From UBA4085 sp964556755 (GTDB lineage: Bacteria > Acidobacteriota > Aminicenantia > Aminicenantales > UBA4085): 64,000 nucleotides of DNA. Made by a program: the position numbers and the translations under genes. The DNA lies in the NCBI GenBank assembly GCA_964556755.1, contig CAZKXI010000002.1, positions 192,391 through 256,390 of the forward strand, in the 5' to 3' direction. The notes beneath the pieces were generated by a model, which was given only the letters and a program-made list of their open reading frames with translations, searched no databases and was not told the DNA's origin. Of this stretch, positions 19,199 to 27,563 are shown one piece after another. Position 1 is the first letter of the stretch. The number at the start of each line of letters is the position of its first letter.

Positions 19199-19268
19199 CC
19201 TCCGGCCGGGGGCATGCCCGGAATAGGTCCTTCGCCGATTCCCGGGACGGCCAAGCGGTTCAGGCTGA
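19195..19268 (-). CDS. Possible C-terminal end of a gene lost in the gap
   Basis: Reading minus from the gap edge, an open frame ends ...LAVPGIGEGPIPGMPPAGG then TAG, overlapping the msrBA stop. The Pro/Gly-rich tail could be the end of a convergent gene, but only 23 codons are visible and chance is a real alternative. Confidence 0.25.
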
Positions 19269-19368
19269 NNNNNNNNNNNNNNNNNNNNNNNNNNNNNNNN
19301 NNNNNNNNNNNNNNNNNNNNNNNNNNNNNNNNNNNNNNNNNNNNNNNNNNNNNNNNNNNNNNNNNNNN
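19269..19368. other. Assembly gap (100 N)
   Basis: Exactly 100 N, a scaffold gap of unknown true length between msrBA and the helicase gene. Confidence 1.
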
Positions 19369-19422
19369 GGGCACTCCGTGATCTGCTCTGAACGGCGGCG
19401 CGGGCAAGGCCCGGTATCGCCC

Positions 19423-19452
19423 TTTCCGGAGAGGGCCGAAGCGCCTTATAAT
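19423..19452 (+). promoter_or_regulatory. Possible promoter giving a near-leaderless helicase mRNA
   Basis: Perfect TATAAT at 19447-19452, with a weak TTTCCG -35 at 19423-19428 (18-bp spacing). The ATG of the helicase is only 11 bases after the -10, so the leader would be about 5 nt and no Shine-Dalgarno is possible. Confidence 0.45.
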
Positions 19453-19463
19453 TCCCCCTCGCC

Positions 19464-21083
19464 ATGGCCAGGAAAAGCCGGCCCTCCGCCCTGCCCCGGA
19501 CGAGCTCGGGACTGGAGATCAATCCCGAATTCGCCCGGGGCCTTCGTCTCCTCGAGTCGACGTCCAAGCCGGTCTTCATCACCGGCCGGGCCGGCACCGG
19601 CAAGTCCACCCTTCTCGACCACTTCCGCTCCATCACCCGCAAGCGGGTGGCCGTCCTGGCCCCGACCGGCGTCGCGGCGCTTAACGTCCGCGGCCAGACG
19701 GTCCATTCCTTCTGCCGCTTCAAGCCCGACGTGACCTTGGAGTCCGTCAAGGCCCTGCCCAAGGCCAAGGCCGAGGGCCCCGAGGGCGACCTCTACCGGA
19801 GCCTGGACGTCATCATCATCGACGAGGTCTCGATGGTCCGGGCCGATCTGCTGGACTGCGTCGAGAAGTTCCTCCGGCTGAACGGGCCGCGGCCCAAGCG
19901 CCTCTTCGGCGGCATCCAGATGGTCTTTATCGGCGACCTCTACCAGCTCCCCCCCGTCGTCACTTCGGAGGAGAGGGCCCTCTTCGACGGCTCGGCCGGG
20001 GCGCCCTACGAGAGCCCCTACTTCTTCTCGGCCCGCTGCCTGGCCGACGGCGGCTATCCCCTGGAGATGGTCGAGCTGGAGAAGATCTACCGCCAGAGCG
20101 AGGCCGAGTTCATCGGCCTTCTCAACGCCATCCGCAATCGCTCGATCGGCCAGGCCGACCTGGATCGGCTGAACGCCCGCCTGGACCCCGAGTTCTCGCC
20201 GGAAGAGAGCGATCTCTTCATCACCCTGACCAGCACCAACGAGCAGGCCTGCCGGCGCAACCGGGAGAAGCTGGAGACGCTGGACGGCGCCTCCTTCGCC
20301 TATGAAGCGATCGTGGACGGGGACTTCGACCGCTCCTCCCTGCCCACCGACGAGCGCCTGGAGCTGCGGATCGGGGCCCAAGTCATGCTCCTGACCAACG
20401 ATCCCCTGGGCCGCTGGGTCAACGGGACCATCGGCAAGGTCATCGAGGTCGCCCGGCGCCGGGGCGAAGACGACGTCGTGGAGGTCGAGCTTCGGGACGG
20501 CGAGATCGTGGACATCGGCCCCAACGTCTGGGAGATCTTCCGCTTCGCCTACGACCGGACATCCGAGCGCATCGTCAGCGAGGCGGTCGGATCCTTCACC
20601 CAATACCCTCTCAAGCTGGCCTGGGCGGTGACCATCCACAAGAGCCAGGGCAAGACCTTCGACCGGGTCATCGTCGACGTCGGCCGCGGCACCTTCGCCC
20701 ACGGCCAGGTCTACGTGGCGCTCAGCCGCTGCACGACCTTCGAGGGGCTGGTCCTGCGCAAGCCCATTCGCCGCGAGCACATCCGGATGGATTGGCGTGT
20801 GGTGCGGTTCCTGACCGGCTTCCAGTACGCCCGGTCCGAGGAGCGCCTGGCCTATGGCGACAAGAGGCGTCTCATCGAGGAGGCCATCGCCGAAGGGCGA
20901 GCCCTGGAGATCGTCTACCTCAAGCCCGACGACACCAAGAGCCGCCGCCGCATCCGGCCCGAGGGTCTGGAGCCCATGGAGTTCGGCGGCCGGCGCTTCG
21001 AGGGACTGCGGGCCTGGTGCTACGAGCGCGAGGACATCCGCCACTTCCGCCTCGAGCGGATGCTGGAGATCAAGGTCCTCTAG
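19464..21083 (+). CDS. Pif1-like superfamily 1 DNA helicase with C-terminal WYL domain
   Basis: A 539-residue helicase. Walker A GRAGTGKST is at residues 41-49, the Pif1-type APTGVAALNV follows, and Walker B VIIIDEVSM is at 116-124. Later motifs include GDLYQLPPV, LEKIYRQS, AWAVTIHKSQGKTFDRV and VYVALSRC. The last 70 residues (LIEEAIAEGRALEIVYLKP onwards) form a WYL-like domain. A Pif1-WYL architecture is known from Thermotoga elfii, where WYL acts as an accessory single-strand DNA-binding module. It probably unwinds DNA at replication or recombination intermediates. The short gap between the -10 and ATG suggests leaderless translation. Its stop overlaps the stop of a convergent small gene. 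Confidence 0.87.
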   Translation: MARKSRPSALPRTSSGLEINPEFARGLRLLESTSKPVFITGRAGTGKSTLLDHFRSITRKRVAVLAPTGVAALNVRGQTVHSFCRFKPDVTLESVKALPKAKAEGPEGDLYRSLDVIIIDEVSMVRADLLDCVEKFLRLNGPRPKRLFGGIQMVFIGDLYQLPPVVTSEERALFDGSAGAPYESPYFFSARCLADGGYPLEMVELEKIYRQSEAEFIGLLNAIRNRSIGQADLDRLNARLDPEFSPEESDLFITLTSTNEQACRRNREKLETLDGASFAYEAIVDGDFDRSSLPTDERLELRIGAQVMLLTNDPLGRWVNGTIGKVIEVARRRGEDDVVEVELRDGEIVDIGPNVWEIFRFAYDRTSERIVSEAVGSFTQYPLKLAWAVTIHKSQGKTFDRVIVDVGRGTFAHGQVYVALSRCTTFEGLVLRKPIRREHIRMDWRVVRFLTGFQYARSEERLAYGDKRRLIEEAIAEGRALEIVYLKPDDTKSRRRIRPEGLEPMEFGGRRFEGLRAWCYEREDIRHFRLERMLEIKVL

Positions 21084-21373
21084 ACGCGCCGCGGCAGAGC
21101 CTCGTCCTCCGTCTTGACCAGCCGGTCGCCCGCCTGGAGCCCGGGGAAATAGCGGGCGCAGGCCCCTTCCTCGAGCTTGAACTTGCCCTTCCGTCCGCCG
21201 TCGGTCCGGTAGCGGACGATGACCAGGGTTTGGGCGCATTCCTCCCGGCAGGCCGTGGAGCGGACGAGCGACTCGACCCGGCCCGTCCAGGCCGCGGGCG
21301 TCCTGGCCTTCCGGACGAGGACAACGGCCAGAGCGACGGCGATGACGGCCCCGATGACCAGAATCGGCATCAT
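21080..21373 (-). CDS. Small single-pass membrane protein, unknown function
   Basis: A 97-residue protein with an N-terminal helix (ILVIGAVIAVALAVVLV) and a small soluble domain with two Cys close together (TACREECAQ) and a beta-rich end. GAGGAG lies seven bases before the ATG pair; the second ATG (21370) is equally possible. It is convergent with the helicase, with stops overlapping by four bases. No family recognised. Confidence 0.5.
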   Translation of the reverse strand: MMPILVIGAVIAVALAVVLVRKARTPAAWTGRVESLVRSTACREECAQTLVIVRYRTDGGRKGKFKLEEGACARYFPGLQAGDRLVKTEDEALPRRV

Positions 21374-21485
21374 GACGGACTCCTCGACACGGGATTATAC
21401 CAGATCATCCGAGCGGCGATGAGAAAACGCCGCCTTTCGTGCGTCTTCCTCTTATGACCGGTCGGGACCGTCCCGGCCGCAGCGA

Positions 21486-21514
21486 TTGACAACCCGGAGC
21501 CGCCCATGTATACA
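21486..21514 (+). promoter_or_regulatory. Promoter with palindrome in front of the RHH gene
   Basis: Consensus TTGACA (21486-21491), 17 bp, TATACA (21509-21514). The -10 is part of the perfect palindrome TGTATACA (21507-21514), a likely operator half or core for an autoregulating ribbon-helix-helix protein. Confidence 0.72.
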
Positions 21515-21532
21515 TACGTGCGGGGTTGTTTG

Positions 21533-21739
21533 ATGAAGCGCATCCATCTCTTGATCGACGATCCGCTCTTCGAGAGGCTGAAGTCGGCCGCCGCGGGGCG
21601 GGGGCAGAGCCTGGCCGATCTGATCCGCTCCTATCTCCAGGAGCAGATCGCCCGCGAGGGAGGCCAGGCCGAAGCTCCGGCGCTGTCGCGCGAGCAGCTC
21701 GAAGAGATGCTGAGGATCATGGACGCGCGGGAATCCTGA
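21533..21739 (+). CDS. Ribbon-helix-helix (CopG/Arc type) regulator, orphan
   Basis: A 68-residue protein. KRIHLLIDDPLFERLKSAAAGRG then SLADLIRSYLQEQI is the beta-strand/helix/helix of RHH DNA-binding proteins, often antitoxins. The C-terminal 25 residues (LSREQLEEMLRIMD) would be the toxin-binding part in an antitoxin. No toxin gene follows: the next gene is a convergent Nudix gene. The start at 21533 lies 19 bases after the -10; an upstream in-frame ATG at 21506 lies before the predicted transcription start and is rejected. Confidence 0.72.
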   Translation: MKRIHLLIDDPLFERLKSAAAGRGQSLADLIRSYLQEQIAREGGQAEAPALSREQLEEMLRIMDARES

Positions 21740-21766
21740 GCCGCAAGACAGACCGGGCTCCCGGCG

Positions 21767-22387
21767 CTAGTCGAAGTCCGTTCCGAGATCCGGCCGCCGG
21801 AGGTGCTCGAAGGCCCGCCGGATTTGGCGCTCCGTCACCCGGTCGGTCGAAAGCTCAGGAAGCGCGTCCTCGGGAAAGAAGTCGACTTGGCTCGTTTCCA
21901 GGCTCCCGGCGGCTTGCCCGCCGGTGATCTCGCAAAGAAAATGCATCTTATAGCAGGAGAAATAGCGCCTGGTGTGGCCCTGCCGGTCGCGGTCGTAGAC
22001 GGACAGCAGGCGTACCGCCCTGGTCAGGTATCCGGATTCTTCCCGGATCTCGCGGACGACATTCTCCGACGGGGTTGATCCCAGGTCGGCCCAGCCGCCC
22101 GGCAGGGTCCATCGTCCCCCGTCCATGCGCTCGGAGACGAGAAGGATGCGGCCCTCCCGGAAGACGACGCCCCGGACGTCGATCTTGGGCGTCGGGTAGC
22201 CTTCCTCGGCGGTGAAGACGCTCTCCACAAGGGCGCGTTCGGCGCCCGTCTCGGCCGCGGCGATCTCGGCCGCCAGGGCCAGGAGCTTCTCGTAGCGGGC
22301 CCGGTCGAAGGGATCGCGCCCGTAGGTCAAGCCCTCCTTGGCGATGGCCAGGATGCGGCGGGACCAGGGGGAAGGGGCCTCGCTCAT
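21767..22387 (-). CDS. Nudix hydrolase with N-terminal Nudix-associated domain
   Basis: A 206-residue hydrolase. Residues about 1-60 match the helical N-terminal domain of ADP-ribose-type Nudix enzymes (GLTYGRDPFDRARYEKLL). The Nudix box is GWADLGSTPSENVVREIREE: the core REIREE is intact, while the first Glu of the classical motif is Ser, as is common in this subgroup. Nucleoside-diphosphate-sugar or ADP-ribose hydrolysis is the family expectation. It is last in a minus-strand row with an anchored protein, XRE-ImmA and gamma carbonic anhydrase; seven bases separate it from the gene before. Confidence 0.82.
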   Translation of the reverse strand: MSEAPSPWSRRILAIAKEGLTYGRDPFDRARYEKLLALAAEIAAAETGAERALVESVFTAEEGYPTPKIDVRGVVFREGRILLVSERMDGGRWTLPGGWADLGSTPSENVVREIREESGYLTRAVRLLSVYDRDRQGHTRRYFSCYKMHFLCEITGGQAAGSLETSQVDFFPEDALPELSTDRVTERQIRRAFEHLRRPDLGTDFD

Positions 22388-22394
22388 GGGCCGG

Positions 22395-22829
22395 CTAATC
22401 GCCCAGGCTCCCCGTATCCCCCACCTTCCATTGGCCGCCGTCCAGGACGTAGAGGACGGTCCGGGTCGCCTCGCGCCCGTTCTCGGCGGTGTACTTGATG
22501 TCCATGATCATCCAGTCGTCCAGGCCCTTGAAGAAGAGGGCCAAGACCCTCTCGCTGGGGTGGGCGAACTGCTTGCCCTTGAAGCGCCGCAGCGCCTGGG
22601 CGTCCCGGCCGTGGTCCCGGACCATGACCGGCAGGGAGCCGCGATTCGCGGCGTCCGACTGGATGAACTCCTCGACCGCGTTGGCCGGCCGATAGGAGGG
22701 GCCGATGACCTTCCAGGCGGCCTCTCCGGGGCCGCTCCCGCCGCGCAGCGAGCGGGCCAGGAAGTATCCGCCAACGGCCAGGGCGTCGACGAGAAGGAAG
22801 GCCAGAATGATCTTGGCTGTCTTGCTCAC
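22395..22829 (-). CDS. Membrane-anchored small protein, unknown function
   Basis: A 144-residue protein with one N-terminal helix (IILAFLLVDALAVGGYFLA) and a soluble domain of about 100 residues ending in RTVLYVLDGGQWKVGD, which looks like an NTF2-like or lipocalin-type beta fold, though I cannot assign it. It starts with GTG preceded by GGAGGAGAA. It sits between XRE-ImmA and Nudix genes with short spacers, so it is probably co-transcribed with them. Confidence 0.55.
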   Translation of the reverse strand: MSKTAKIILAFLLVDALAVGGYFLARSLRGGSGPGEAAWKVIGPSYRPANAVEEFIQSDAANRGSLPVMVRDHGRDAQALRRFKGKQFAHPSERVLALFFKGLDDWMIMDIKYTAENGREATRTVLYVLDGGQWKVGDTGSLGD

Positions 22830-22844
22830 GGCTTCTCCTCCGGC

Positions 22845-23987
22845 CTATTCCTCGGGCGACGGAAGGCTGGTCTGGACGCCCTTCTTCAAGCCCTTGCCGC
22901 CGGCGATGCGGCGGGCCGCGTCTTCCTGCAGCAACTTGTAGCGGTCCGAGGTGATCGGCCTCTTCTTGAACTTGAACAGGTAGCCGCTGGGAGCTCCGGT
23001 CCGGACCGCCGCCCGCTCGTCGGGGTCGTAGCCGGCCTCGTCGTCGCTCAGTCCGAACAGCTCCCTCTCCCGCGGCGCCGGGTCGCGCCGGATGGACTCG
23101 TCGAACTGGACCCGGTCGATCAGGTCCAGGTCGCGAAGCGTTCGGAGCATGGCCAGCATGCTGACGCCGAAGTAGCGCTTGAGGTAGAGGGCCTCGTCGT
23201 AGTGAAGCCGCTGCGAGCGGAACTCCTTGTCCGCCAAGTCGCGAACCCGGCCGGGCGGCATGAGGAAGCGGGCCGCGAAGGCCTGGGCGAACTGCTCCCT
23301 CGGGTGATACAGCTCGACGTAGTCGTCGACGAAGACGTCGGGGTTGTCGACGACCGGCCCTTCGACCCGGTCCTTGAGGTAGTGGCAGTACTCATGGGCC
23401 GCGCTGAAGACCTGGCGCCCGTAGGCCTGGGCCGAGTTGACCAGGGCGAAAGCGGCCTGCTTGGCCTCGAGGAAGACGAAGACCCCCGAGACCCGGCAGT
23501 CCTCGGGCATGGGCATGCGCAGGATGCGCAGGCCGTTGGCCTCGAAGAGGCCGAAGACGTCGCGGACCGGCTCCTCGCCCAGCCCCAGGCGGCGACGCTC
23601 CTCGTCGGCCATGCGCTCCGGCGGCAGGAGGCCGTAGAGGGGGGCGACCTCGAGGCGGCGGCCGGTGATCGCCTCCAGCTTGAGATAGTCGTCGATGTAG
23701 CGGCGGAAGCGCTGCAGCTCCTCGCGGGCCTTCTCGTCCACCGTCTCGGCGCGGAACAGCAAGGCCAAGGCGTCGGGTCCGGCCTCCTTCTCGTAGAAGA
23801 AGTAGGAGATATCGCGATTGAGAAAGCCGGCCATCCGGCTCAAGGCGGCGAAGCTGGGGGTCCTCTTGCCGGCCTCGAGATACGAGATGTACTCGGCCGA
23901 ATAGCCCAGGGATTTGGCCAGGGCCGTCTGGCTCAGGCCCATCTTCTCCCGGGCCTTGCGAAGCTTGGAGCCGAGGAATTGGATCAT
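22845..23987 (-). CDS. XRE-family HTH plus ImmA/IrrE metallopeptidase
   Basis: A 380-residue protein. Residues about 6-62 are a helix-turn-helix (LRKAREKMGLSQTALAKSLG, YISYLEAGKRTPS). The centre is an ImmA/IrrE zinc peptidase with HEYCH at residues 198-202 and downstream DDYVELYHPREQFAQAFAARFLMP carrying the third-ligand region. Proteins of this build cleave a partner repressor or act as stress-responsive regulators, often in mobile elements or defence; no phage genes are near. The promoter shares its -10 motif with the TPR lipoprotein promoter, so this protein may control both (inference). Confidence 0.85.
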   Translation of the reverse strand: MIQFLGSKLRKAREKMGLSQTALAKSLGYSAEYISYLEAGKRTPSFAALSRMAGFLNRDISYFFYEKEAGPDALALLFRAETVDEKAREELQRFRRYIDDYLKLEAITGRRLEVAPLYGLLPPERMADEERRRLGLGEEPVRDVFGLFEANGLRILRMPMPEDCRVSGVFVFLEAKQAAFALVNSAQAYGRQVFSAAHEYCHYLKDRVEGPVVDNPDVFVDDYVELYHPREQFAQAFAARFLMPPGRVRDLADKEFRSQRLHYDEALYLKRYFGVSMLAMLRTLRDLDLIDRVQFDESIRRDPAPRERELFGLSDDEAGYDPDERAAVRTGAPSGYLFKFKKRPITSDRYKLLQEDAARRIAGGKGLKKGVQTSLPSPEE

Positions 23988-24015
23988 GGCCGCCCTCCCG
24001 CTCGGGGATGACCGA

Positions 24016-24045
24016 ACATTAACACGGAGTCAGAGAGAGAGTCAA
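24016..24045 (-). promoter_or_regulatory. Promoter of the XRE-ImmA gene with shared motif
   Basis: Minus strand TTGACT (24040-24045), 18 bp, TAATGT (24016-24021). CGTGTTAATGTTCGG (24012-24026) equals the motif at 11371-11386 except for one missing T. The -35 overlaps the stop of the carbonic anhydrase gene. Confidence 0.55.
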
Positions 24046-24590
24046 CGATCCTCGCCCGTCCTGACAAGCCCCGTCCCGCCGATCCCCTTGTCCCGATAGG
24101 CTTTCCACATCCTGACGTAGCTGCGGGCATGCTCGGCGTTATGTCCGACCTCGTCCTCGCTCAGCATGCGGGCCACCGTCGCCGGCGCGCCCAGGACCAG
24201 CGAGCCGGGCGGGTAGGTCTTGCGGGGCGGCACCAGGGCCCCGGCGGCGACGATGGTCCCCTTGCGGATGACCGCCCCGTCCAGGACGATGGCGCCCATG
24301 CCGATGATGCAGTCGTCCTCGATGGTGCAGGCGTGCAGCACGACGCCGTGACCGACCGTGACCCGGTCCCCCAGGACGGTGGAGCGGCCGAAGTCCACGT
24401 GCACGGTGCAGTTGTCCTGGATGTTGGTGTCGCGGCCGACGACGATCTCGGCCACGTCGGCCCGCAGGACGCTGTTGTACCAGACGCTGGCCCCCGCCTG
24501 CAGGGTCACGGCTCCGATGATCCGGGCCCCCTCGGCCAGAAAAGTCTCGGGGTCGACGGCCGGCTGGAGGGCGCTGAAATCGAAGTCCAT
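24042..24590 (-). CDS. Gamma carbonic anhydrase family protein
   Basis: A 182-residue left-handed beta-helix hexapeptide-repeat protein (ADVAEIVVGRDTNIQDN, IEDDCIIGMGAIV). The three family metal-binding His positions are present in CTVHVD, VTVGHG and VLHAC. Members bind zinc or iron as trimers; many, such as YrdA/PaaY, have weak or no carbonic anhydrase activity, so the reaction is not certain. It is 11 bases after the DUF4139 gene in the same direction and probably shares its transcript. Confidence 0.82.
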   Translation of the reverse strand: MDFDFSALQPAVDPETFLAEGARIIGAVTLQAGASVWYNSVLRADVAEIVVGRDTNIQDNCTVHVDFGRSTVLGDRVTVGHGVVLHACTIEDDCIIGMGAIVLDGAVIRKGTIVAAGALVPPRKTYPPGSLVLGAPATVARMLSEDEVGHNAEHARSYVRMWKAYRDKGIGGTGLVRTGEDR

Positions 24591-24601
24591 GGCCGGCGCC
24601 C

Positions 24602-26302
24602 TCAGAGCCCCGCGATGGTCGCGTCCCTGGGATATTCGATGACGAAGTCGATCAGGATCTCCCTCTTCTCCTGCGGCGCCAGGGAGACCGTCCAGTTGAG
24701 CAGGCCGTTATCGCCTTTCTTGGCCGGGGCCGGGCTGAGGCTGACGTCCTTGACCTCGATCTTGGCGTTCTGGCTGACCGGCAGGCGGTCGGCCACGTCC
24801 ACCGTGACCGGGACCTTGCGCAGGTTCTGGACGGTGATCCGGCGGACGAGGCGCAGCTTCTCCGTCTTGCTCAGGAGGCCGCCCCCGGACTTCTCCCGCT
24901 TGACCTGTTCGGTCTTGACCCGGATCTGGCCGTCCTCGCCGAAGAAGAGCTTGGCCTCGTCCCCCGCGGCCGTGAACGGCAGGCTCATGGCGCCGACGAA
25001 GTCCTGGCCGATGAAGAGATCGGCCGGCCCGGCGAGGAGCGGATAGGCCAGGGTGTTGGTCAGCCCGCCCCGCAGGTAGGCCGCTTCGCGGCTCTGGGGC
25101 ACGGCGGCATAGTCATAGGCCGCCTTGACCGTCGGGGCGTCGATCGGCAGCTTGTGGGGAGCCCCGTCCGAGGGGACGTCCACCGTCCTTTTGATCTCGA
25201 AATTCACGTGTAGCCCCGACTCCGCCACATCGGCCGTCTCGACTTCCGCCTCGCGGGGCGCCGGCGGCGGAGGCGGCGTCGGCGCCTCGGCCGCCGGACG
25301 GGCCGCCATCATCATCTTGGCCCCTTCCTCGGCCCGGTCATAGGATCTGGCGATAGGCCGCGGCACCCAGATGTCGAGCAGCCACGGCTGCAGCTCGGCC
25401 GGCTTGCTGTCCAGGGCCGGCGAGGAAGTCGAGAGGGCCATCCGCACGCCCTCCCAGCTCTCGCCGCTCTTCTGCTGAACGACGGCGGACAGGGCCAGCT
25501 CGGCCTCGCCCGTGTCGGGCAGGGCCCGGACGACGTAGGTCGGCGTCCAGCGGGCGTTCCTGACGGTGTAGGAGAGGTCCAAGGCAAAGTCGCCGGCCTT
25601 GGCCGCCTCGAGGAGGACCGTCACCTTGCGGGCCTCGGCCGCCTTGCCCGGCCGGATTTCGTCGAGGCGCTTCTGGAGCGCCCCGGCCTTGGCCTCCTGA
25701 TCCTTGAGGGTCTTCTGCCGATCGAGCTGGCCGGCCTTGACCGCGGCCAGCTTGGCGCCCAGGAATTCCAAAGTCTTCTCCCACCCGAGCAGATCGGCCT
25801 TGCCCTGGGCGATCGAAGCCGCGTTGAGAGCCGACTGGCTGGCCGGCAGGGACATCAAAAGAGCCTCCTGCGCGTTGAGCACGGCCATGTCGTTCTTGGT
25901 CTTGCCCATCTCGTGCTGCAGGGCTTCCAGCTCGGCCTGCAGCTTGCGGAACTCGGGCAGGAGGGGCGACTCGAGGTACTCGTTGGCCATCTCCAGGCCG
26001 AGGATCTTGACCGCCGCGGCGCCCCGCCCGGAGGCCCTCAAAGAGCCGGAGATAATCGAGGCCGGCAAGCCCGAAAAGACGACGCTCTGCGGCCCGAGGA
26101 CGGGCTTGATGTCCGTGGTCCGGATGATCGTGGCCCTGTCGGCGTAGACGACGACCGATTGGATGCGGCTGACGGCCTGGATCTGAAGCTCCGGTGCCGG
26201 CGTGACGAAGCGGGGCGGCGGAACCTCTTGGGCGAAAGCGGCGGAGCCAGCCAGGAAAACGAATGCCAGAACGGCGGTAACGGCTCGATGAATGGGGCTC
26301 AT
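24602..26302 (-). CDS. Exported DUF4139/DUF4140 (mucoidy inhibitor A-like) protein
   Basis: A 566-residue exported protein. It has a signal peptide (MSPIHRAVTAVLAFVFLAGSAAFA), an N-terminal DUF4140 domain (SVVVYADRATIIRTTDI), a coiled-coil segment (about 125-245, many Lys/Glu/Leu), and the C-terminal DUF4139 domain (VRNARWTPTYVVRALPD, QKSGESWEGV). The family has no firm biochemical role; some members are called mucoidy inhibitor A. The start at 26302 has AAGGAGG before it and begins the signal peptide; an upstream ATG (26443) lies in the divergent promoter region. A Pro/Glu-rich linker occurs near residue 370. Confidence 0.78.
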   Translation of the reverse strand: MSPIHRAVTAVLAFVFLAGSAAFAQEVPPPRFVTPAPELQIQAVSRIQSVVVYADRATIIRTTDIKPVLGPQSVVFSGLPASIISGSLRASGRGAAAVKILGLEMANEYLESPLLPEFRKLQAELEALQHEMGKTKNDMAVLNAQEALLMSLPASQSALNAASIAQGKADLLGWEKTLEFLGAKLAAVKAGQLDRQKTLKDQEAKAGALQKRLDEIRPGKAAEARKVTVLLEAAKAGDFALDLSYTVRNARWTPTYVVRALPDTGEAELALSAVVQQKSGESWEGVRMALSTSSPALDSKPAELQPWLLDIWVPRPIARSYDRAEEGAKMMMAARPAAEAPTPPPPPAPREAEVETADVAESGLHVNFEIKRTVDVPSDGAPHKLPIDAPTVKAAYDYAAVPQSREAAYLRGGLTNTLAYPLLAGPADLFIGQDFVGAMSLPFTAAGDEAKLFFGEDGQIRVKTEQVKREKSGGGLLSKTEKLRLVRRITVQNLRKVPVTVDVADRLPVSQNAKIEVKDVSLSPAPAKKGDNGLLNWTVSLAPQEKREILIDFVIEYPRDATIAGL

Positions 26303-26441
26303 GGCAACCTCCTTCCTTAGCGAAGGAATATTACAAATCCGGCGACCATGCAAGGCCGCCGGGACGCCCCGTGCGGCCGGCCGGATGAAGGGGAACTTTC
26401 CCCCCGTCATTTCGTAGTTATCAAAGAAGCTGAGGTGTGCC

Positions 26442-27551
26442 ATGAAAAAGTGGGTCCCGCGGGTCCTGGCCGTTCTTTGCGTCTTCGTCTTGGCCTATTT
26501 TCTGCTCGGAAGAGGGGAAAAAAAGGCCGATCTCAAGCTCGTCGCCGTGACCCGCGGCAACATCGAGGAGAAGGCCCTGGCCGTCGGCACGATCGAGCCG
26601 GAGAAGGAGATCAAGGTCAAATCGACCATCTCCGGTCTCGTCTCCGAGGTTCTCTTTAAAGTCGGCGACTCGGTCCAGGCCGGAGCCCCGCTCTTCAACA
26701 TCTCCCCCAACCCCACGCCCCTGGAGTACGTGGAGCTGCAGCGGAGCATGGAAGTGGCCGAAGTGACCATGAGCAAGACCAAGGCCGACCTGGACCGGCA
26801 AAAAGAGCTCTATGCCAAGTCCCTGATCTCCCAGGCCGAGATGGAGGCCGTCGAGAGCACTTTCAGGGAGGCCAACCTCAGATATAAAACCTCCATGGAG
26901 AGGCTGGAGCTGCTGGAGAAGGGCCGCCTCTCGACGGCCGGGCGCAAGATCGATTCGATCGTTAAGTCTCCCATGAGCGGCATCATCCTGTCCCAGAGCG
27001 TCTTCAAGGGCGATCCCGTCGTGCCCTTGACCCAGTACCAGCCCGGGACGGAGCTTTGTTCCATGGCCGATATGGGCAGCCTCCTCTTCAAGGGCACCGT
27101 GGACGAGATCGACGTCGGCAAGATCGCGGCCCGGATGGCGGCCGAGATCAGCATCGGAGCCCTGCCCGAAGCCAAGGTGGCCGGCGTCGTCGAGCGGATC
27201 TTTCCCAAGGCCAAGAAGGACGGCAACGCCACGCTCTTCGACATCGAGATCTCCCTGGACAAGTCCGGCGGCCTGCTCCTAAGGGCCGGCTTCTCGGCTA
27301 CGGCCAGCATCCGCATCCAGGAGCGCAAGAACGTCCTCATGCTGCCCGAGCGGCTGGTTCTGTTCGAGGACGGCAAGCGCTTCGTGGAAGTTCCCGAGGC
27401 CGCCGTCGACGGAGACACGGCGCCGCAGGACCTGAAGGCCAAGAAGGTCGAGATCCGGACGGGTTTGTCCGACGGCCTGAACGTCGAGATCCTGTCCGGC
27501 CTCCAAGAAGGAAGCCAGGTCGTCGAGCGCCCGCCCCGCGAGATCAAGTAG
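26442..27551 (+). CDS. Periplasmic adaptor subunit of an ABC-type efflux system (MacA/HlyD family)
   Basis: A 369-residue membrane fusion protein. An N-terminal anchor (VLAVLCVFVLAYFLLG) is followed by a lipoyl-like half (GTIEPEKEIKVKSTISGLV, VGDSVQAGAPLF), an alpha-helical hairpin (about 90-160), the second lipoyl half (IVKSPMSGIILS) and a beta-barrel and membrane-proximal part. It links an inner-membrane transporter to an outer-membrane channel. It heads a tight four-gene operon with two FtsX/MacB-type permeases and one ATPase; spacers are 12, 1 and 12 bases. No TolC-like gene is in the window. Confidence 0.87.
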   Translation: MKKWVPRVLAVLCVFVLAYFLLGRGEKKADLKLVAVTRGNIEEKALAVGTIEPEKEIKVKSTISGLVSEVLFKVGDSVQAGAPLFNISPNPTPLEYVELQRSMEVAEVTMSKTKADLDRQKELYAKSLISQAEMEAVESTFREANLRYKTSMERLELLEKGRLSTAGRKIDSIVKSPMSGIILSQSVFKGDPVVPLTQYQPGTELCSMADMGSLLFKGTVDEIDVGKIAARMAAEISIGALPEAKVAGVVERIFPKAKKDGNATLFDIEISLDKSGGLLLRAGFSATASIRIQERKNVLMLPERLVLFEDGKRFVEVPEAAVDGDTAPQDLKAKKVEIRTGLSDGLNVEILSGLQEGSQVVERPPREIK

Positions 27552-27563
27552 GCGGCCCCGACT

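Noticed and set aside
21533..22387. RHH gene plus Nudix gene as a toxin-antitoxin pair
   Set aside because: The genes converge, do not share a promoter, and the Nudix gene belongs to another row of genes.
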